A DNA stretch of 64,000 nt from LMUY01 sp965198565 (GTDB lineage Bacteria; Pseudomonadota; Alphaproteobacteria; Acetobacterales; Acetobacteraceae), in assembly GCA_965198565.1 (NCBI GenBank), contig OZ240665.1:1054001-1118000 (forward strand). The letters run 5' to 3'. The notes beneath the pieces are model-generated. The model ran no database searches. It was not told the origin of the DNA and worked only from the letters and a program-made list of their open reading frames with translations. Positions 1-8,868 of this stretch are shown here, in pieces. Every line of letters starts with the position of its first letter. Positions within the stretch are counted from its first letter, which is position 1. Both the position numbers and the translations under genes were made by a program.

Positions 1-1
1 A

Positions 2-163
2 AAGAACCACGCCGTGAGCGAGGCCGCGCGCTGGGTCCATTACGGGATCGGCCAGTGGCTGGTCTACGCGCTGATCATCCTCCATGTGGCCGCCACGGCG
101 TGGCATGCTGCCATCCGCCGGGACGGGGTGCTGGACCGGATGCTTCCGGAGCAGAACACGTAG
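2..163 (+). CDS. cytochrome b561 family protein, C-terminal fragment
   Basis: The last 53 residues of a gene that begins before the window. They contain one hydrophobic helix with a histidine followed by a short polar tail (LHVAATAWHA, then RRDGVLDRMLP). This is the usual last helix and tail of bacterial b561-type cytochromes, which pass electrons from quinol to a periplasmic partner using haem held by helix histidines. The stop is TAG. Only the tail is visible, so the family call rests on the histidine-helix plus the RDGVLxRMLP ending. Confidence 0.7.
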   Translation, partial: KNHAVSEAARWVHYGIGQWLVYALIILHVAATAWHAAIRRDGVLDRMLPEQNT

Positions 164-199
164 CGGTAAGCCATAAAACGGGTTGAACGGAGCAAGGCA

Positions 200-1672
200 T
201 TGCGCATCGCCATCGGCGGCTTCCTGCACGAGAGCCACTCCTTCGTGCCCACGCCGACCCGCTACGAGGACTTCCTGCATGTCGCCGGCTATCCGGGCCT
301 GGTGCGCGGCCCGGCCATGCTCGCGGCCGTCCGCCCCGGCGCCTCCTGCGCCGCCGGTGCGCTCGCTGCGATGGACGAAGCTGGGGACGAGGCCGTGCCG
401 CTGCTCTGGTGCATCGCCACGCCCGGCGGCCTGGTCACGGCCGAAGCGTTCGAGCGCATCGCCGCCCTGCTCTGCGCCGCCGTCGCCGACAGCGATTTGG
501 CGGCAGTCGACGGCATCTTCCTCGACCTGCACGGCGCCGGCTGCGCGGTCTGCGCGCCGGACGCGGAGGGCGAGCTGCTCCGCCGCCTGCGCGCCATCGT
601 GGGCCCGCTGCCGATCGCCATCACGCTGGACCCGCATGCCAACGTCACCGCGCTGATGGCCGAGACGGCGGATGTGATGGTGCCGTACCGGACCTACCCG
701 CATGTCGACATGAAGCCGATGGGCGCCCGCGCGGTCGAGCTGTTGCGACGCCGGGTCGGGCGAGGCGCGCCGTTCGCCCGCGCCTTCCGCCAGCTCGACT
801 ACTGGATGCCGATCACCAGCCAATGCACGCTGAGCGGCCCGATGGCTGAGGTGATGGCGCGCCGGGCCAGGGTCGAAGCCGAGACGGGCGCGGTCGAGCT
901 CGCCTGGTGCTTCGGCTTCCCGTATGTCGATTTCCCCGATTGCGGCCCGGCGATCACCGCCTATGCCGAGGACCAGGCCACCGCAGACCGTGCCGCTGAC
1001 GCGCTGCTGGCTGATTTGGTGGCGCGTGAGATGGCGTTTGCCGGCGACGTGCTGCCCGCCGCAGAGGCCGTCGCCGCCGCGCTCGCCGAACCCGCCGGCC
1101 CGGTGGTGATTGCCGACGCGCAGGACAATCCGGGCGGCGGCGGCGCGGGCGACACCACGGGGCTGCTGGCCGAGCTGGTGCGCCAGGGCGCCGAGGGTGC
1201 GGTGGTCTGCTCCATCTGCGACCCGGCGAGCGCGGATGCCTGCCACGCCGCCGGAGTGGGCGCTGTCGTGCAGCTTTCGCTGGGTGGCAAGTCGGACGGT
1301 GTGCCGCTGGAGACGTCGGCGACGGTGCTGGCGGTGCGGGAGGGTTCGTTCGTGCTGACCGGCCCGATGACGGCTGGGAACGTCGCCGACATGGGCCGGT
1401 GCGCCCTGGTGCAGGTGTCGGCGGGCGTGCAGGTGATGGTGGCGAGTGCGCGCATCCAGGCCTATGACCAGGCGATTTTGCGCCATGTCGGCGTCGAGCC
1501 GGCCGCCATGCGGATTTTGGTGCTGAAGTCCTCCGTCCATTTCCGGGCCGATTTTGCCGGCTTGGCGCGCCGCATCCTGGTTGCCACGGCGCCTGGTTTG
1601 GTCACGGCGGATTCGGCGGAGCTGCCGTTCCGCCACGTCCGCCCGGGCGTTCGGCTACGGCCGGGTGGTTAG
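200..1672 (+). CDS. M81 family metallopeptidase (MlrC-like)
   Basis: A 490-residue protein of the MlrC family, named for the enzyme that finishes degradation of the peptide toxin microcystin; most members have unknown substrates. The N-terminus MRIAIGGFLHESHSF matches the family opening. LDLHGAG (about 108-114) and LDPHANV (about 143) carry the likely metal-binding Asp and His residues, and the glycine-rich DNPGGGGAGDTT (about 309) opens the C-terminal domain. No signal peptide is seen, so it is probably cytoplasmic. The start is TTG, chosen because GGAG lies 7 bases upstream and the family motif begins there. It stands alone between the cytochrome fragment and a palindromic repeat. Confidence 0.88.
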   Translation: MRIAIGGFLHESHSFVPTPTRYEDFLHVAGYPGLVRGPAMLAAVRPGASCAAGALAAMDEAGDEAVPLLWCIATPGGLVTAEAFERIAALLCAAVADSDLAAVDGIFLDLHGAGCAVCAPDAEGELLRRLRAIVGPLPIAITLDPHANVTALMAETADVMVPYRTYPHVDMKPMGARAVELLRRRVGRGAPFARAFRQLDYWMPITSQCTLSGPMAEVMARRARVEAETGAVELAWCFGFPYVDFPDCGPAITAYAEDQATADRAADALLADLVAREMAFAGDVLPAAEAVAAALAEPAGPVVIADAQDNPGGGGAGDTTGLLAELVRQGAEGAVVCSICDPASADACHAAGVGAVVQLSLGGKSDGVPLETSATVLAVREGSFVLTGPMTAGNVADMGRCALVQVSAGVQVMVASARIQAYDQAILRHVGVEPAAMRILVLKSSVHFRADFAGLARRILVATAPGLVTADSAELPFRHVRPGVRLRPGG

Positions 1673-1690
1673 CTCACGGGCCCCAACAAG

Positions 1691-1726
1691 CCCTCTCCCA
1701 GAGGGAGAGGGAGAGGGAGAGGGAGA
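1691..1726. repeat. palindromic intergenic repeat, copy 1
   Basis: CCCTCTCCC and GGGAGAGGG form a 9-bp perfect stem around an AGA loop, followed by a short run of GAGAGG units. The same core recurs at six other intergenic sites in the window. It lies just after the M81 stop and could act as a terminator for that gene. Confidence 0.85.
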
Positions 1727-1747
1727 TCAGAAGGCGAAGCTGTGATG

Positions 1748-1978
1748 TTAATCCTTCTTAGCGAGCTTTAACTTCGAGGCGGCCAGGTTCTCGCTGAGCG
1801 TCTGCATCTGGGTGGCGAGATCCTTCACCGCATTGCGCCAAACGGCCACCGCCTCGCGCTGATCGGCCATTGCTTGAGACAACGATGTCAAAGCCTTACC
1901 AAGGTTCTCGGGCGGCGGGGCGGCCGGCGCGGGGCGGCGGGGAAACGGAATGATCTGCGCGGTAACAGCTTCAGCCAT
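1748..1978 (-). CDS. small hypothetical protein with predicted helical C-terminus
   Basis: A 76-residue protein not recognised as a named family. It starts with a short stretch containing IIPFPRRP and a proline/alanine-rich linker. From about residue 27 it is a charged, heptad-like helix rich in Leu, Ala, Gln and Lys that looks like a coiled coil and ends KLAKKD. There is no membrane segment. AGGAGA sits 6 bases before the ATG, which supports real translation. It may be a small structural or adaptor protein; function unknown. Confidence 0.6.
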   Translation of the reverse strand: MAEAVTAQIIPFPRRPAPAAPPPENLGKALTSLSQAMADQREAVAVWRNAVKDLATQMQTLSENLAASKLKLAKKD

Positions 1979-2064
1979 GATGCTCTCCTAAGGACACATG
2001 CCATCATAGGCTGTAACTAATGTCTAAGAAAAGAGAAAAGATGAAGAATTCGTTAGCGAGTTCG

Positions 2065-2544
2065 TTACCACAGGGCGACGTGGCCGCCGAGCACCCGCAG
2101 GATCAGCACCACCAGCAGCACGAACACGACCGACGCCGACAAACCATAGCGTAGCCTCATGTAGCCGCGCGGCATCAGCCCCGCCCGGGTGGCCCGCGCC
2201 TCGATGATGGTGGTGCCGACGAAGCCCGCTGCCAGCACCGCCAACGCGATGTCCGCCGCGCCGGCCACCGCAATCAGCAGCGCCACCCAGCCGACCAGCG
2301 ACGGCACCACGCCCAAGGCAAGCCGCGGCCGCTCCCCCCGGCCCGAGGGATCGGGCAGGGCAAATCCCCAATGCACACCGCCGAGGAACGCCAGGATCAC
2401 CGCCCCGTAGGCGATCAACGCCAGCAAGCCGCGCACATCCACCGGGTCTCCCGCCGGGCGCAACGCCAGCAGGCCGCAGGCGACGAACGGGATCAGTCCA
2501 GCCACGCCAAGCAACAGGGCGAGCAACGGCAAGGGTCTTTGCAT
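2065..2544 (-). CDS. DUF3429 domain membrane protein
   Basis: A 159-residue inner-membrane protein with four or five hydrophobic helices. The motif FLGGVHWGFAL is typical of DUF3429, a family of unknown function found widely in proteobacteria. The start is placed at the ATG before QRPLPLLALL because the frame upstream is not hydrophobic and runs toward the divergent gene. It shares a 105-bp intergenic region with the divergent CNNM/CorC gene. Confidence 0.72.
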   Translation of the reverse strand: MQRPLPLLALLLGVAGLIPFVACGLLALRPAGDPVDVRGLLALIAYGAVILAFLGGVHWGFALPDPSGRGERPRLALGVVPSLVGWVALLIAVAGAADIALAVLAAGFVGTTIIEARATRAGLMPRGYMRLRYGLSASVVFVLLVVLILRVLGGHVALW

Positions 2545-2649
2545 GCGCGGCAGCTTGCCACCCCGAACCCTGGCCGCCCACCCCCACAGCCCGCAAAGCA
2601 TGCGCGGTCAAGCTTTGCTGCCCGCACCGCCCCGGCAGTAGGATGGGCC

Positions 2650-3948
2650 ATGATCCCCGCTCTCGAAATCGGCATTGCCGTGCTGCTGATCCTGCTCAAC
2701 GGCCTGTTCGCGCTCAGCGAGCTCGCCCTGGTCTCGGTGCGCCGTGCCCGGCTCATGGTGCTGGAGCGCAAGCGACTGCCCGGCGCCAGCGCGGCGCTGT
2801 TCCTGTCCGAAGACCCGCAGCGCTTCCTGCCAACCGTGCAGGTGGGCATGACGCTGGTGAGCATCCTCACCGGAACCTTCGGCGCCGCCCGCCTGGCCCG
2901 CCGGCTGCAGCCCCTGATCGAGCAGATCCCGCTGCTGCAGCCCTTCGCCGCCGAACTCGCCGTGCTGATCACCGTGCTGCTCACCACCTATCTCACCCTC
3001 GTGCTGGGCGAGCTGGTGCCCAAGCAGCTCGCCTTGCGCCGCCCGGAGCTGGTGGCCGCCCGCGTCGCCCGTCCGCTCGCCGCGCTGACCCGCATCGTCC
3101 ATCCCTTCGTCTGGGCGCTTGGCCTGTCCACCAGCCTGGTGCTGCGGCTGTTTGGCGGCGGACGGGCGGACTCGCCGCTCGTCACCGAGGAGGAGCTGAA
3201 GGCGCTCTTGGCGGAGGGCGCGCAGGCCGGCGTGCTGGAGATCGGCGAGCGGGAGATGATCGAGCGCTTGCTGCGCCTGGCCGACAAGCCAGTCCGCGCC
3301 ATCATGACGCCGCGCAACGAGATCGCCTTCATCGACCGCACCCACTCCCGGCGCGACATCGTGATCGCCTTGAAAGGGGCGCCGCATAGCCGCTTCGTGG
3401 TGTGCGACGGCTCGGTGGACAACGTGGTGGGCGTGATCCAGGCCAAGGACATCCTGGACCGGCTGCTCGGCGGCGGTGAACTCTCGGTGTCGGCCGCGCT
3501 GCGTCAGCCGATGGTGGTGCCGGACACGATCTCCGCCCTGGACGCGCTGGAGCGGCTGAAGCCCGACCCGCTCGGGTTGGCGCTGGTGATGGACGAATAC
3601 GGCAGCTTCGAGGGCATGGTGACCGCAGCCGATGTGCTCGAGGCGATCGTGGGCGAGGTCGGCGACCTGCGGCCCAGCAGCACGCCCGAGGCGGAGACCA
3701 CGCCGGGCACCTTGGTGGTGGACGGGATGATGCCGGTGGACGAGTTGAAGTCCCGCCTGGCACTGCCCGATTTGCCGGCGGAGGGCAGTTATCACACCAC
3801 GGCGGGCTTGTTGCTGGCGCTGCTGCGACGGGTGCCGCGGGTGGGCGACAAGGTGGTGTTCGCCGGCTGGCTGTTCGAGGTGCAGTCGGTGGATGGCCGC
3901 CGGGTGGAGCGCGTGCGGGCCAGCCGCGAGGTGCTGGCGGAGGGGTGA
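2650..3948 (+). CDS. hemolysin family protein (CNNM / CorC-HlyC type)
   Basis: A 432-residue membrane protein of the CNNM (DUF21) family, associated with magnesium or cobalt export in characterised members. An N-terminal domain of hydrophobic helices (about 1-150) opens with LLILLNGLFALSELALVS. A pair of CBS domains follows (from MTPRNEIAF near 219 to DEYGSFEGMVTAADVLE near 315), then a C-terminal CorC_HlyC domain (about 350-428). The order and length match the family. The start is the ATG at the first hydrophobic helix; the frame is open further upstream but that extension is low-complexity antisense of the neighbouring gene. The old name hemolysin does not imply haemolysis. Confidence 0.88.
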   Translation: MIPALEIGIAVLLILLNGLFALSELALVSVRRARLMVLERKRLPGASAALFLSEDPQRFLPTVQVGMTLVSILTGTFGAARLARRLQPLIEQIPLLQPFAAELAVLITVLLTTYLTLVLGELVPKQLALRRPELVAARVARPLAALTRIVHPFVWALGLSTSLVLRLFGGGRADSPLVTEEELKALLAEGAQAGVLEIGEREMIERLLRLADKPVRAIMTPRNEIAFIDRTHSRRDIVIALKGAPHSRFVVCDGSVDNVVGVIQAKDILDRLLGGGELSVSAALRQPMVVPDTISALDALERLKPDPLGLALVMDEYGSFEGMVTAADVLEAIVGEVGDLRPSSTPEAETTPGTLVVDGMMPVDELKSRLALPDLPAEGSYHTTAGLLLALLRRVPRVGDKVVFAGWLFEVQSVDGRRVERVRASREVLAEG

Positions 3949-3982
3949 GGGCCCAGCGAGCACGGACTGGGGCTTATGCCCC

Positions 3983-4915
3983 TCACCCCGACCCTCTCCC
4001 TCTGGGAGTGTACAGACCGGGGACAAGGGTTACACATGATCGGGGACATAGGTGACAGGCTCTTGGCAGCCTGATCTCGTGACCCTTGAAGCTGATCCAA
4101 CCGCCCTCTTGCACCCGGCGGAGTTGGTCCACCGGGTCATACTCGATCGGCGGCAGCGTGGCCGGGTAATCGCGCGGGCTGACCCGATAGCGGGACATGG
4201 GGGTGTCCATATCCAAGGCTTCGTGCGGCCGTTCACTGTTATAAACCTCGCGAAATCCATCAAAGGCTCGCTGGCAGGCATCCAGGCTCGCGTAGATCTG
4301 CCCATGCAGCACATCGCGCTTGAGAGTGCGGTGGAAGCGCTCGTCCTTGCCGTTGGTTTGCGGATGGTAGGGCCGGCTGTGGCTGACCCGCACGCCCAAA
4401 CGCAGCAGCCAAACCACAAGCGGCGTATAGCGGTCGGCCGGGCCATTCCCCCAGGGGCTGCCATTGTCCACGTTCATCCGCTCCGGCAGGCCGTGATACC
4501 GAAACGTCGCCACCAGGCGCTCGCGCACCGTCGCTGTCGTCTCGTCCCCGCAGGCCGACAGGCAAACAGCATAGCGGCTATGATCGTCCAGCACGGTCAA
4601 CGGGTGGCAGCGCTGCCCGGCGGTGGCGAAATGGCCTTTGAAATCCATCTGCCACAACGCATTCGGGCGTGGATGCTCAAAGCGGGTCAGGGGCACGTGC
4701 TGCTGGCTGAGCGCCGGGTCAATGCCGCCTTGGCGGTGCAGGATCGCGGTGATGGTCGAGGCCGACGGCACTCCTGTCAGCCCCTTGTCCAGCAACCGCC
4801 GCCGCAACTTGCGCCCGCCCCGACACAGCGCCGAAACGGTCACATCCCCACTCTCGAGCAGCCGAATAAACTCCAAACGGCTCTGCATACACGACACTTC
4901 CCGCCAAGGCACGAC
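3983..4915 (-). pseudogene. IS481 family transposase lacking its HTH region and C-terminus
   Basis: The catalytic core is present: WQMDFKGH (first Asp), VDNGSPWG (second Asp) and TNGKDERFHRTLK (Glu). The N-terminus starts like normal IS481 proteins (VPWREVSCMQSRLEF ... VTVSALCR) but then jumps straight to GGRKLRRRLL. In full-length relatives the rest of the DNA-binding helix-turn-helix and linker, roughly 55-60 residues, lies between these. The C-terminus also ends abruptly after WISFKGHEIRLPRA and reads through the inverted repeat into flanking DNA. A GTG is the likely original start. The reading frame is open but the product should not bind DNA normally. Confidence 0.82.
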
Positions 4916-4997
4916 GCAGCTCTCCCGCACCGATCCAATGGCTCATTGTGTCACCTATGTCCCCGAACACCTGTTACCGATGTCCCCGGTCTGTACA
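4009..4997. mobile_element. IS481-type element, internally shortened (989 bp)
   Basis: The two ends are near-perfect inverted repeats of about 49 bp. Both begin TGTACAGACCGGGGACA, and each carries a second GGGGACATAGGTGACA block further in. The single transposase frame on the minus strand is internally deleted (separate entry). The ends are well kept while the gene is damaged, so this looks like a non-autonomous derivative that a full-length relative elsewhere could still move. It sits at the apex of a palindromic repeat between a CNNM gene and the alpha-E gene. Confidence 0.85.
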
Positions 4998-5058
4998 CTC
5001 CCATGGGGAGAGGGTCGGGGTGAGGGTTGTGCCCCGCGGTCGTTCCGTGAGTGGGGGC

Positions 5059-6066
5059 TTAACCCTGCGATTGCGATTGGCGTGCAGCCGGCTCGGGGCG
5101 CCAGTCGCGGAAGAACGCGTAGCCGATCTCCCCCGCCAGCAGGATCAGGTCGCGCTGCATGCCGTCCAGGAACTCATGCAGCCCCCCCTGCACCAACTGC
5201 GCCGCCGAGGTCGCCTGCAGCGCGGCACGAACCTCCTCGATCCGCTCCAGCCCGGCGCGGGTGCCGCGCAAGCCGTAGCGGCTGCGAAGCTGCATCAGGT
5301 GCCACTCCACCTGCCGCACGCAGAGCGACACGCTGCGGGGAAACGAATGGTCCGACAGCAGGAATCCCACCACGTCCGCCGGCTCGAACCCGGCAGGGGC
5401 CACCCGGCGGAACGCGTGGTAGCCGGCCGCGCCACGCAGCACGCCGCCCCATTGCGTGAGCTCCGTCACCCGGCGCTCCGCGTCGCCCCGGGCCTGCAGC
5501 AGGTGGTATTTGATGTCCAGCAGCCGGGTCGTTTGGTCCGCGCGTTCGATCAGCCGGCCGAGCATGTAGAAGTTCCAGCCCTGGTCGCGGAAGAACGTGC
5601 CCTCCGTGATCCCGGTATGGGCCTGGATGCCCTCCTTCAGCCGAGCGCAGAGCCGGGTCAGATGGTCGCCCTCCAGCTCCTCCGGCTCGATCGCCATCAC
5701 GTCGCGGTAATAGACGTTGAGCTGCAGCCACATCTCGGTGGAGATCAATGGCCGCAACGTGCGCGCATTGGTGCGGGCGCTCTCCACCGATGCCGGCACC
5801 GAGGTGTGGTTGGACCGGTCCAGCAGGTAGAACCGCTTGATTCCGGCCGCCTCGAGCGTGCCGGCGTTCTCGCGGTAACGCGTCTCGTCGGCATTGATGC
5901 GCAGCAAGGCGCCCCATGCCTCCTCCTCGCGCCCGGGGCTCTCGAAGGTCTGCGTCACGTCGACCAGCCGGGCCAGGTTCTCCACCCGCTCGAGATAGCG
6001 GGCCATCCAGAACAGCCCCTCGGCATAACGGGCGAGCAGGTCGGTCTCTCTGTGCGATGCGCTCAT
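5059..6066 (-). CDS. alpha-E domain-containing protein (DUF403)
   Basis: A 335-residue all-helical protein. The N-terminal LLARYAEGLFWMARYLERVENLARL is split across helices as in the alpha-E family, and LGRLIERADQTTRLLDIKY is the second conserved helix. Alpha-E proteins are nearly always encoded beside circularly permuted ATP-grasp enzymes and often a transglutaminase-like protease (compare Rv2409c-Rv2411c of Mycobacterium tuberculosis); they are thought to form part of a peptide-bond or amide-forming system. Its ATG overlaps the ATP-grasp stop (ATGA), so the two are translationally coupled. The transglutaminase gene is absent here and the IS481-type scar lies 33 bp downstream. Confidence 0.9.
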   Translation of the reverse strand: MSASHRETDLLARYAEGLFWMARYLERVENLARLVDVTQTFESPGREEEAWGALLRINADETRYRENAGTLEAAGIKRFYLLDRSNHTSVPASVESARTNARTLRPLISTEMWLQLNVYYRDVMAIEPEELEGDHLTRLCARLKEGIQAHTGITEGTFFRDQGWNFYMLGRLIERADQTTRLLDIKYHLLQARGDAERRVTELTQWGGVLRGAAGYHAFRRVAPAGFEPADVVGFLLSDHSFPRSVSLCVRQVEWHLMQLRSRYGLRGTRAGLERIEEVRAALQATSAAQLVQGGLHEFLDGMQRDLILLAGEIGYAFFRDWRPEPAARQSQSQG

Positions 6067-7535
6067 GCCTCCGCCAGCACCCAGGTGTCCTTGGAGCCGC
6101 CACCCTGGGACGAGTTCACGATCAGGCTGCCCGCCTTCAGCGCCACCCGCGACAGGCCGCCGGGCAGAACCCAAGTGTCCCGTCCGGTGATGGCGAACGG
6201 CCGCAAGTCCAGGTGGCGTGGCCGCAAGCCTTCCGCGGTCAACGTCGGCGCCACCGAAAGGTCGATCAAGGGTTGGCTGATCCAGTTGGCCGGGTTCGCC
6301 CGCAGCGCCGCCCGCACCTCCTCGAGTTCGGCGGCGGCGGCGCGCGGGCCGATGGTGATGCCGTAGCCACCCGATTCGCCCACGGGCTTGACGACCAGCT
6401 CCGCCAAGTGCGCCAAGGTGTAGGCGAGGCCGTCCGGCTCGCCGCAGATATGGGTCTCGACGTTGGGCAGGATCGCGTCCTCGCCCAGATAGTAGCGGAT
6501 GATGCGCGGCATGTAGGCATAGACCGCCTTGTCGTCCGCCACCCCCGTGCCGACCGCGTTGGCCAGCGTGACGTTGCCGGCGCGCCAGGCCCGGATCAGA
6601 CCCGGCACACCCAACATGCTGTCGGCGCGGAACACCGTCGGGTCGAGGAAGTCGTCGCCGATGCGCCGGTAGACGGTGTGGACCGGGCGCAGCCCCCCCG
6701 TGGTGCGCATGAACACGCGCTCGGCCTCGACCAGCAGGTCCGCCCCTTCGACCAGCGGCACGCCCATCTCGCGGGCAAGGAACACGTGCTCGAAATAGGC
6801 CGAGTTGAAGATGCCGGGCGAGAGCAGCACCACTTGCGGGTCGGCGATGCCCTCGGGCGCGATGTCGCCCATCGCGGCGCGCAGGCGGCGGCCGTAATCG
6901 TCCACCGGGCGGAGCCGCATCCCGGCCATCAGGTCGGGGAAGTTGCGGCGCATCAGGTTGCGGTTCTCCACCACGTAGGAGACGCCCGATGGGGTGCGCG
7001 CATTGTCCTCGAGCACGCAGAACGCGCCGTGGCGGTCGCGCACGATGTCGATGCCGCAAATATGGACGTAGGTGTCGAACCGCACCCGGAAGCCCTGCAT
7101 TTCCGGCCGGTAGTTCGGGTTGCCGAGCACCAGCGCCGCGGGGATCACCCCGTCCCGCAGGATGCGCTGGCCGTGATAGATGTCGTGCAGGAAGGCATTG
7201 AGCCCGCGCACGCGCTGCTTCACGCCGGCTTCGATATGGGCCCATTCCGAGGCGGTGATGACGCGAGGCAGGCAGTCGAACGGCAGGATGCGGTCGATTG
7301 TGGAGGCCTCGGAATACACGGTGAAGGTGATGCCGAGATTGATCAGGTCGTTCTCGGCACCAGCGGCTCGGATGCGGAGCGCGTCCAGCCCGATGGCGGC
7401 GACGCGGCTGCGGATGTGGTCGATCGCGCCGCCGTCGCCGTCCCTGGCCGTCAGTTCACAGAAATAGGCACCTGGCGCGTACGTGGCGAAGGGGTCGGTC
7501 GCATCGATGGTCATGCAGATAGTTTGCGGCAGCAT
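6063..7535 (-). CDS. circularly permuted type 2 ATP-grasp protein
   Basis: A 490-residue member of the circularly permuted ATP-grasp group (DUF404/DUF407). Conserved blocks include ITFTVYSE (about 69-76), the nucleotide-site motif EDNARTPSGVSYVVENR (176-192) and the glycine-rich GESGGYGITIGP near residue 390. Members are expected to activate a carboxylate with ATP and join it to an amine, but the substrate is unknown. It is the first gene of a two-gene operon with the alpha-E protein. The start is uncertain: the first ATG is used here, and an ATG at 7514 (MTIDATDPF) is equally possible because neither has a strong ribosome-binding site. Confidence 0.88.
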   Translation of the reverse strand: MLPQTICMTIDATDPFATYAPGAYFCELTARDGDGGAIDHIRSRVAAIGLDALRIRAAGAENDLINLGITFTVYSEASTIDRILPFDCLPRVITASEWAHIEAGVKQRVRGLNAFLHDIYHGQRILRDGVIPAALVLGNPNYRPEMQGFRVRFDTYVHICGIDIVRDRHGAFCVLEDNARTPSGVSYVVENRNLMRRNFPDLMAGMRLRPVDDYGRRLRAAMGDIAPEGIADPQVVLLSPGIFNSAYFEHVFLAREMGVPLVEGADLLVEAERVFMRTTGGLRPVHTVYRRIGDDFLDPTVFRADSMLGVPGLIRAWRAGNVTLANAVGTGVADDKAVYAYMPRIIRYYLGEDAILPNVETHICGEPDGLAYTLAHLAELVVKPVGESGGYGITIGPRAAAAELEEVRAALRANPANWISQPLIDLSVAPTLTAEGLRPRHLDLRPFAITGRDTWVLPGGLSRVALKAGSLIVNSSQGGGSKDTWVLAEA

Positions 7536-7577
7536 TGCTCGTATCGCAATGCAAGCCGCAGACCGTCGCCATACGGC

Positions 7578-8696
7578 TCAGCGCAGGATGATTTCGACCC
7601 GGCGGTTCTGCGGTTCGCGCACGCCAGGCGCGGTTGGGACCAGCGGACGGGTGTCGCCGAACGCCTGGATGGCGATGGACCGCATCGGCACGCCATCCCG
7701 CACCAACTCGGCCGCAACCGTCTGGGCGCGGCGCAGCGAGAGGCGCTGGTTGTATTGCGGCGTGCCGGACCGGTCGGCGTTGCCCTGCACCTCGATCTGG
7801 GTGGTTTGCACACGGGTACTGGCCTGGGCTGCTTCGCCGACGATCTGGCGGGCCCGGTCGGTGAGGTCGGCGCGGTCCCAGTCGAAGAACACCAGGTAGG
7901 TGCGCGCGGGCGCCGGGGCGGGCGTTTGTGTGACGGGCGCGGCGGGCGGAGGCGGCGGCGCAGTGTTGAAGGCATACCGCACGCCGAGCAGCAGGCTGTG
8001 GTTGTAGTCGCTGTTGATGTTGAGGTGAGACGGCTCTCCACCGACGACCAGGCCTCCCGGCCGCAGAGCCTGATTGCCCGTCACGTTCGAGTGAAAGCCT
8101 GGCGCATCCAGAATGCCGTAGAACCTATACTCGGCTGTCAAGGATAGCCCGCGCACTGAGGCAAGGGGGAAAGAGAGGCCGAATATCCCTTGGTAGGCGA
8201 AATTGACCGACCAGCTATTCGAATACTGCCTGTAGCCGGCACTTCCGACCTTGAACGAGTGAAAATCGTCGAGATAGGTGTCGGCGAGCCCCGCGCCGAG
8301 GCCGATATAGGGATAGATCCAGTTCTGCCCGATATCCATGTCGAACAGGGCATTGACCATCCCGCCATAGCTATACTGGTCGCCGCCAGCATCGGTCGGG
8401 TAACTGGTAAAGCCGCTGAATTGGCGGATGCGGTTGTGGCGGACGTCACCTTCCAACTCGAGGCGAAGACCATTTCCGAAGCCATAGCCAACGCTGCCGA
8501 CGCCCACGCCGCCGATGTCGGTCGCGAGATACTTCTCGCGCAGGCCAAGGGCTGGCTGAGCCAGCACGCGTTCTTGCTGCAAGTAGTTCCCGCCTGCCCC
8601 CGCGCCGATATACAATCCCTGGATCGGTTGGGCGAAAGCGCCGGCGGGAGCCGCCAAGATCGTTGCACTGATCAACGCGCTACGAAACCGGCTCAT
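7578..8696 (-). CDS. OmpA family outer-membrane protein, copy A
   Basis: A 372-residue protein with a signal peptide (ALISATILAAPAGAFAQP). It has an eight-strand-like beta-barrel domain (about 25-245) with alternating aromatic strands, then a proline-rich linker (APPPPPAAP), then a C-terminal OmpA peptidoglycan-binding domain. The OmpA domain runs from YLVFFDWDRADLTDRA through EVQGNADRSGTPQYNQRLS to the end. It should anchor the outer membrane to the cell wall. GGGAG lies 8 bases before the ATG. It is paralogous to the next gene upstream: the two C-terminal domains are nearly the same while the barrels differ. Confidence 0.87.
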   Translation of the reverse strand: MSRFRSALISATILAAPAGAFAQPIQGLYIGAGAGGNYLQQERVLAQPALGLREKYLATDIGGVGVGSVGYGFGNGLRLELEGDVRHNRIRQFSGFTSYPTDAGGDQYSYGGMVNALFDMDIGQNWIYPYIGLGAGLADTYLDDFHSFKVGSAGYRQYSNSWSVNFAYQGIFGLSFPLASVRGLSLTAEYRFYGILDAPGFHSNVTGNQALRPGGLVVGGEPSHLNINSDYNHSLLLGVRYAFNTAPPPPPAAPVTQTPAPAPARTYLVFFDWDRADLTDRARQIVGEAAQASTRVQTTQIEVQGNADRSGTPQYNQRLSLRRAQTVAAELVRDGVPMRSIAIQAFGDTRPLVPTAPGVREPQNRRVEIILR

Positions 8697-8771
8697 GCAC
8701 TCAGACTCCCTGGGCCGGCAATCGTGCTGACCGTTGCGGCTGCCCTGCGAAGGGAGGCCAGATGCAAAGAA

Positions 8772-8793
8772 GCCGGCCTCGATCAAGGCCGGC
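8772..8793 (-). terminator. intrinsic terminator between the two ompA-like genes
   Basis: GCCGGCCT and AGGCCGGC form an 8-bp GC-rich stem with a 6-base loop. In the minus-strand direction it is followed by TTCTTT. It sits downstream of the second OmpA gene and upstream of the first, so the two paralogues are probably separate transcripts. Confidence 0.78.
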
Positions 8794-8868
8794 CCCCTGC
8801 TCATCGTCGTACGCGGTGGTTCTAGGAAGAGCCACCACGCAGTAGCAAAGCGAGATACGCGACGCCGA

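Larger units (their letters stand above)
3980..5026. repeat. palindromic repeat, copy 2, split by an insertion sequence
   Basis: The left half (3980-4008) reads CCCTCACCCCGACCCTCTCC then CTCTGGGAG. The right half (about 5005-5026) is its inverse complement, GGGGAGAGGGTCGGGGTGAG and onward. Together they make a hairpin with about 21 bp of stem whose apex has been opened by the IS481-type element. GGGAG occurs directly on both sides of the element and may be the target duplication. Confidence 0.8.

Noticed and set aside
1706..1726. GAGAGG microsatellite as a phase-variation tract
   Set aside because: It lies after a stop codon, next to a palindromic repeat, and controls no visible gene start.
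2608..4026. Long minus-strand open frame opposite the CNNM/CorC gene
   Set aside because: It is the antisense of a well-recognised gene, with low-complexity His/Gln/Arg content typical of high-GC shadow frames.
5916..8147. 743-codon plus-strand open frame over the ATP-grasp and OmpA genes
   Set aside because: It is antisense to three confident genes and has the His/Arg/Ala/Gly composition of a shadow frame with no domain.
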